Origin: a virus
Strand: one strand, 5' to 3'
Virus record (IMG/VR): IMGVR_UViG_3300042111_000185
Coordinates: 1 to 25,362 of that record
DNA: 25,362 bases
In this document: in pieces, positions 22,301 to 25,362 of the stretch
How positions within the stretch are numbered: the stretch's first letter is position 1
Layout of the letters: each line of letters opens with the position of its first letter
Position numbers and translations under genes: made by a program
The notes under the pieces: model-generated
What the model saw: the letters and a program-made list of their open reading frames with translations, nothing else
Told to the model about the DNA's origin: nothing
The model's database searches: none

Positions 22301-25300
22301 CGGGGACGGCACAATTACAAGTATTGATCCTATAGCCAATGGCAGTTACGACGTACTGCTATGGGACGGCGCATCAACGACAATTAGCGAGACTGTCCTA
22401 AATGTTCAAAACGGAAAAGCTACTAACTATATCAGCGCAGTCTTTTGTCTCAAGGAGTCCTCATCTGATACGGTAGCGTATAAAGTTCAATCCCTCGCAT
22501 TCGACGATGAAGGCAATCTTCAAGTAGAAGCTACTGTATTTCCACTTAAAGAGAACGGGTACAGTCTAATCACTGATGGCTGGGATGTTTCAAGCAACTG
22601 GATCATTGAAGGGGAGATTGCTGGAGGAGAAACTGATGAACCAGAAGAACCATCATTCGAGGGCGTCAACTTAGTTGGTCCTCTTGCTCTTACTAAGAAT
22701 GTGGGTGACGATTACACCGCTTTGATCAGCGGGACTGATGACACCTACACATACTATTGGCAGGCTATAAATAAGCCTGTGGGGATGAACGTCATTTTCT
22801 CCGCACCCACATCTGCAACAACTAGAGTAACTGCTTCGACAGAAGGTGAATTTGATCTAGAAGTCTTCGTTACGAACTCAGGGGGCCTTTCTTTAGGCAA
22901 AGCCCAAACTATTGAAGTTACAAGTCCTACTGTCCTCCTCGATCTTATTGGCACAGTTGAGGTTAAAGGGTCCGCGACGACCGCTACGGATGTACCTACA
23001 ACATACACAGTGGAGTACACGGGGCAGCCTGCGCCAAAAGTCGCAACCGCTCTCACTGCTCAAGGTTCATATCAGATAGTTACCGCAGGCACAACAAACT
23101 TCACTGCTATTGGTGCGGCTAACAACAACGTCGGCACTGTCTTTACTGCTACAGGCCCAGGAACCGGTACAGGAACTGCGCATGATCTGAGCGATGCCTT
23201 CATTTCATGGTCGTGGACTTCCACTACACCGGGTGCTGAAGCCGATATCGAAAGATCAGGTGTGCCACGCACGAACATAACCTTCCGTGCGGGCGGCACC
23301 TACAGCGTTAAATGTATTATCAGCTCTCCTACAGCATCCGATAGTCCTAAAACAGGCACATTGTCTGTCACTGTCGGGGCGCCTTCCATCAGCGTTGAAG
23401 CTACAGACTCCAACGCCGCTGAAACTGGCCCATCAGAAGCCGCAGATGGAGGAGCGTTCACACTCACTCGCACAGGTACTACAACTGATCCTTTAACTGT
23501 AATTGTATCGCTGACAGGCACAGCAATCAACGGACTCGACTACACACACCCTTTAGTCTCTAATGCGCCTTCTACTGGATATAAAGTTGATTTCGCTGCA
23601 GGCTCAGCAGTAAGCGTCATTCCTATCACGGTTTTATCTGACACGATCAGCGAAAACCCCGAGACCGTTACACTAGAAATCCTTGACGAACTCGGTTACT
23701 CAGTAGGTTCTCCTTTTAGCGCCACTATAACGATACAAGAAAAAGTAGGCTCTAATCAAGTTTATGCAGGCCCTTCAACAGGATCTGATCCTACCCGCCC
23801 TACATTCAGATTTTTAACTGCCGATGATCTTCCTAATATCGGCACTCCTGGTACATACACCAAAGTTACAACAGACGTTAAAGGTCGAGTTACAGCAGGT
23901 AGCAATCCTACAACACTAGCGGGTTACGGCATTGGAGATACCTACACAAAAGACGAGGTTGACTCCCTTGTTCAAGGCTTAAAACCTAAAGAAATTGTCC
24001 GAGCAGCTACTACAACGAATATCACATTATCAGGGTTGCAGACTGTTGATGGGATTGCATTAGCAGCCGGAGACCGTGTCTTAGTTAAAGACCAGACGAA
24101 TAAAACACAGAATGGTATTTATATTGCTGCAACAGGTGCGTGGACCCGCTCCACAGATTTTGATGTTTTCGAAGAAGTTCCAAATGCTTATGTCTCTGTG
24201 CGTTCAGGCACTGTTAATGCTAGCGACAGTTTTGTTTGTACAAGTGGTAGTTCATTATTTGGGCAAAGCGAAATTGGTACTACAGATATAAACTTCATCA
24301 CATTCTCCGTAGCCCTCGAAATCGCTGCTGGAGTCGGTCTTACCAAAACGGGGAATACTCTCGCGCTAGCAGACACCACAGTAACTCCAGGTAGCTACGG
24401 CAGTGCTTCACAGGTATCTACATTTACTGTTGACGCACAAGGGAGGTTAACAGCTGCAGGAACCGCAGCCCTCGGTATCGGCACAACTGCCAATTTGCCA
24501 ATTATTACCGGAGCTGGTGGTTCTTTAACTACTGGCGCATTTGGAACAGGCCCTAATGATTTTGTGCGTGGTAACGACAGCAGATTAGATGCACTAGGCA
24601 CAGTCACAAGTGTAGGACTAGCCTTACCCACGATATTTACAGTAACAAATAGTCCAGTCAATTCCAGCGGGATTTTAACCGCAACGCTGACCACACAAAC
24701 ACCTAATCAGATATTTGCTGGACCCGCTACAGGAACAGCAGCAGCAGCGCCAACGTTCAGAGTAATGGCTGCTGCAGACCTGCCGGACTCGGGGGTCACG
24801 CCTGGTACATACGGGACTGCTTCGCAAGTTACAACAGTCACTATTGATTCAAAAGGGCGTATTACTTCTATTGTCAATACTGCTATTGCCATACCGGATT
24901 CTGCGATCTCGGGTCTCGGCACAGCAGCCAAGAAGAATGTACCTGTCACTGGTAATGCACTTCCCGCTGAAGTTGTTTTAGGTTCTGATAGTAGATTAAG
25001 CGATCCCAGAACTCCTGCTTACACTAATCAAAACGCAAATCATGTTTTAGCAGGTCCCCTTACAGGTGCTGCAACAATCCCAACATTCAGGCTATTGGGC
25101 GCCGCCGATATCCCATCGCACAACCAAGCATGGTCTACACTAATTAGCACGCCAACCACTATAGCTGGATACGGTATTACTGATGCCGTAAGCAATACAG
25201 ACAGTCGATTAAGTGATGCCCGCACTCCGTTAGCCCACACGCACGGCAATATTAGTAACGCTGGTGCTATTGGTACAACTGCCAATTTACCAATAATTAC

Positions 25301-25362
25301 CACCACAAGTGGTGTACTAACTACAGGTACGTTTGGTACTGCTGCAGGTACTTTCTGTCAAG
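19386..25362 (+). CDS. Giant tail-tip hub (gpJ-like) fused to tail fibre; 3' end outside window
   Basis: From ATG 19386 the frame runs without a stop to the window end, at least 1992 codons. A short N-terminal part contains a hydrophobic helix (LLIPFVANLVIGLALSYASS, about residues 52-71), as in gpI-like tip proteins. The gpJ-like hub fills about 80-1080, with VELGSTIPVIYAKREVINGF near its start and FWDGALPEPVNIRQWASTTA near residue 800. Ig/PKD-like sequence (about 1095-1330) contains an inserted Gly/Thr module (1223-1265). A Calx-beta domain lies at about 1332-1453 (NGLDYTHP, SENPETVTLEIL). A fibre domain (IVRAATTTNITLSG to AWTRSTDFD) begins near 1533. Repeats of AGPxTG...PTFR, TPGTYG and GTTANLPII type fill the rest. 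It should bind the host surface and gate ejection. Codon use is more AT-rich than in the head genes. Confidence 0.93.
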   Translation, partial: MTLTPYKGPIILLPEDRELISTLGITEEEYRFFVREAMKRSRVEPGKPQALLLIPFVANLVIGLALSYASSLLAPKTSGKGPNIRQTQKQGQNLVNQTEYAPKVGFDSLQNVVELGSTIPVIYAKREVINGFTYGGVRVNTNLIWSQMQSYGGNQLLRAIFLVGEGPIGALDPKQFAFGDNTINGYDFGLANENNSKVTFYQKINGGRIQNGDRIAGRAANKDPGNAQNQGAPDVFYIKSLNNKWRPDFCYSYKPATQTQFGVYSPIGVGLGYRVNPSMRPTVVVRTEPAGSKKDKVRVKCDNDGAALAQREKYNYKFRSQSGIIRINGVNFLPSQNSDGERTENRFLNVNDTVTYILRRDTDASKRFRGSQAGDDHFETSNDVAQAVAGRQKNWDDSCSIGDLYKLGTAQLICESRSPESEIFASKIEQDPPSGGRDMEVTFRVVKSGTAELTDPSGVGTGTGRSHLLKLAVCSFSLSRATQVLELGFKSTLGIRISGLCNFRDCISQGEINERACEKAEDEEFGSGESLKLSSFTSGTFSGSERRYSFFRIGYRVAGSSSAYTFLAPCFGFAGITQQNQFNYIRLQMPKFEVWEFQLVPLSGWEIRSGYASGRLLILDSKITSSLTVWGNQVGATFNGKEISRNRGAFQMACTRDKNLGITQQDSKDYADDWGRLAETFVFDEIQSSARSPEHELVYINIITPNTTTPQYNNLALIGMNIRSSTEFSQLKQLSVYVTSGLGGYHTFPKILQDLFYSQRYGVGATLSSQQWNDSLLNAAATWTQDRRYFWDGALPEPVNIRQWASTTAPYFLLDFIIRNGKFALQPAVYFDQPEVITNLYTSGNILEDTFEFAYSDTEQRIPKRVSVKWRHERPSNTNNSAGIFPLIREINVREVGTPADAPLETVDLTDFCTNQDHAIDVAKYICRTSRLITHSVSFKTIPSQAGLEIGRCFKLGLETVNYSQPNNGVIAGDGTITSIDPIANGSYDVLLWDGASTTISETVLNVQNGKATNYISAVFCLKESSSDTVAYKVQSLAFDDEGNLQVEATVFPLKENGYSLITDGWDVSSNWIIEGEIAGGETDEPEEPSFEGVNLVGPLALTKNVGDDYTALISGTDDTYTYYWQAINKPVGMNVIFSAPTSATTRVTASTEGEFDLEVFVTNSGGLSLGKAQTIEVTSPTVLLDLIGTVEVKGSATTATDVPTTYTVEYTGQPAPKVATALTAQGSYQIVTAGTTNFTAIGAANNNVGTVFTATGPGTGTGTAHDLSDAFISWSWTSTTPGAEADIERSGVPRTNITFRAGGTYSVKCIISSPTASDSPKTGTLSVTVGAPSISVEATDSNAAETGPSEAADGGAFTLTRTGTTTDPLTVIVSLTGTAINGLDYTHPLVSNAPSTGYKVDFAAGSAVSVIPITVLSDTISENPETVTLEILDELGYSVGSPFSATITIQEKVGSNQVYAGPSTGSDPTRPTFRFLTADDLPNIGTPGTYTKVTTDVKGRVTAGSNPTTLAGYGIGDTYTKDEVDSLVQGLKPKEIVRAATTTNITLSGLQTVDGIALAAGDRVLVKDQTNKTQNGIYIAATGAWTRSTDFDVFEEVPNAYVSVRSGTVNASDSFVCTSGSSLFGQSEIGTTDINFITFSVALEIAAGVGLTKTGNTLALADTTVTPGSYGSASQVSTFTVDAQGRLTAAGTAALGIGTTANLPIITGAGGSLTTGAFGTGPNDFVRGNDSRLDALGTVTSVGLALPTIFTVTNSPVNSSGILTATLTTQTPNQIFAGPATGTAAAAPTFRVMAAADLPDSGVTPGTYGTASQVTTVTIDSKGRITSIVNTAIAIPDSAISGLGTAAKKNVPVTGNALPAEVVLGSDSRLSDPRTPAYTNQNANHVLAGPLTGAATIPTFRLLGAADIPSHNQAWSTLISTPTTIAGYGITDAVSNTDSRLSDARTPLAHTHGNISNAGAIGTTANLPIITTTSGVLTTGTFGTAAGTFCQ
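23052..23180 (+). other. Inserted GTTxFTxIGAxxNxVGTxFTATG module in the fibre gene
   Basis: Residues 1223-1265 of the hub-fibre protein read LTAQGSYQIVTAGTTNFTAI and continue to TVFTATGPGTGTGTA. From memory this Gly/Thr module recurs in marine cyanophage structural proteins. Here it interrupts a PKD/Ig-like domain between TVEYTGQPAPKVA and FISWSWTS. Confidence 0.55.
23754..25362 (+). repeat. Degenerate tail-fibre repeats (protein level)
   Basis: Three copies of N-Q/H-x-x-A-G-P-x-T-G, then PTFR and AADLP or similar, start at 23754, 24705 and 25038. TPGTY modules follow the first two, and one more lies near 24385 (TPGSYG). GTTANLPII modules lie near 24477 and 25270, and DSRL-type motifs near 24579, 24990 and 25200. 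DNA identity between copies is low, so they are old or diversified. The array continues past the window end. Confidence 0.85.

Noticed and set aside
22754-25306. Several leftward frames of 60-100 residues opposite the fibre gene
   Set aside because: They are short, Val/Pro/Ala-rich mirror frames of Thr/Ala/Gly repeats on the plus strand.
1-25362. CRISPR arrays, tRNA genes, insertion sequences, integrase or att sites
   Set aside because: None recognised on reading both strands; no evenly spaced direct repeats, cloverleaf, transposase frame or flanking inverted repeats were found.
1-25362. HIP1 octamer GCGATCGC as proof of a cyanobacterial host
   Set aside because: Near matches such as GCGATCGA and GCGATCGG occur but no exact copy was noticed, so it cannot support the host guess.

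Overview
The window is a morphogenesis block from a tailed double-stranded DNA phage or prophage, of siphovirus type with a lambda-like tail assembly plan. Nearly all genes run rightward. The order is large terminase (open at the left edge), portal, MuF-like head protein, a small accessory island, prohead protease/scaffold, capsid cement protein, major capsid protein, four or five head-tail connector genes, major tail protein, two tail assembly chaperone products joined by a -1 frameshift, a 2019-residue tape measure, a small tail-tip protein, and a very large tail-tip/fibre protein that runs off the right edge. No replication, integration or lysis cassette and no tRNA gene was seen. The host cannot be fixed from this sequence. 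A cyanobacterium is the best guess: fibre modules and a short tail-tip module resemble, from memory, those of picocyanophages, and strong Shine-Dalgarno sites are almost absent. The cyanobacterial HIP1 octamer was not seen. Most family names here come from recognising motifs by eye, not from a search.

Head region (1-10938): TerL, a DUF1073-type portal and a MuF-type protein are followed by an interruption at about 4244-6123. That island holds small genes of different base composition: an acidic 56-residue ORF, two C4 zinc-ribbon ORFs in tandem, what looks like the C-terminal remnant of a DUF1156-type adenine methylase out of frame with the zinc-ribbon gene, a lysine-rich 72-residue ORF, and two leftward regulators (a membrane-anchored helix-turn-helix microprotein and an XRE repressor). 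The head genes then resume with protease/scaffold, cement protein, DUF2184-type capsid protein and connectors, mostly joined by ATGA or TAATG stop/start overlaps that suggest translational coupling.

Tail region (10952-25362): the major tail protein has the clearest Shine-Dalgarno in the window and is followed by a textbook intrinsic terminator. The chaperone pair carries the slippery heptamer GGGAAAG, the one lambda uses for gpG-gpGT, with a perfect hairpin a few bases downstream. The tape measure carries a lambda-R-like (GH104) lytic transglycosylase domain and, before it, a region resembling a catalytically incomplete M23 peptidase fold. The last gene joins a gpJ-like hub, with a membrane-like N-terminal helix, to Ig-like, Calx-beta and repeated fibre modules. 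It has at least 1992 codons without a stop.

No wholly new system is evident. The items most worth a second look are the accessory island with its broken methylase and tiny regulators, the modular tape measure, and the giant hub-fibre fusion.
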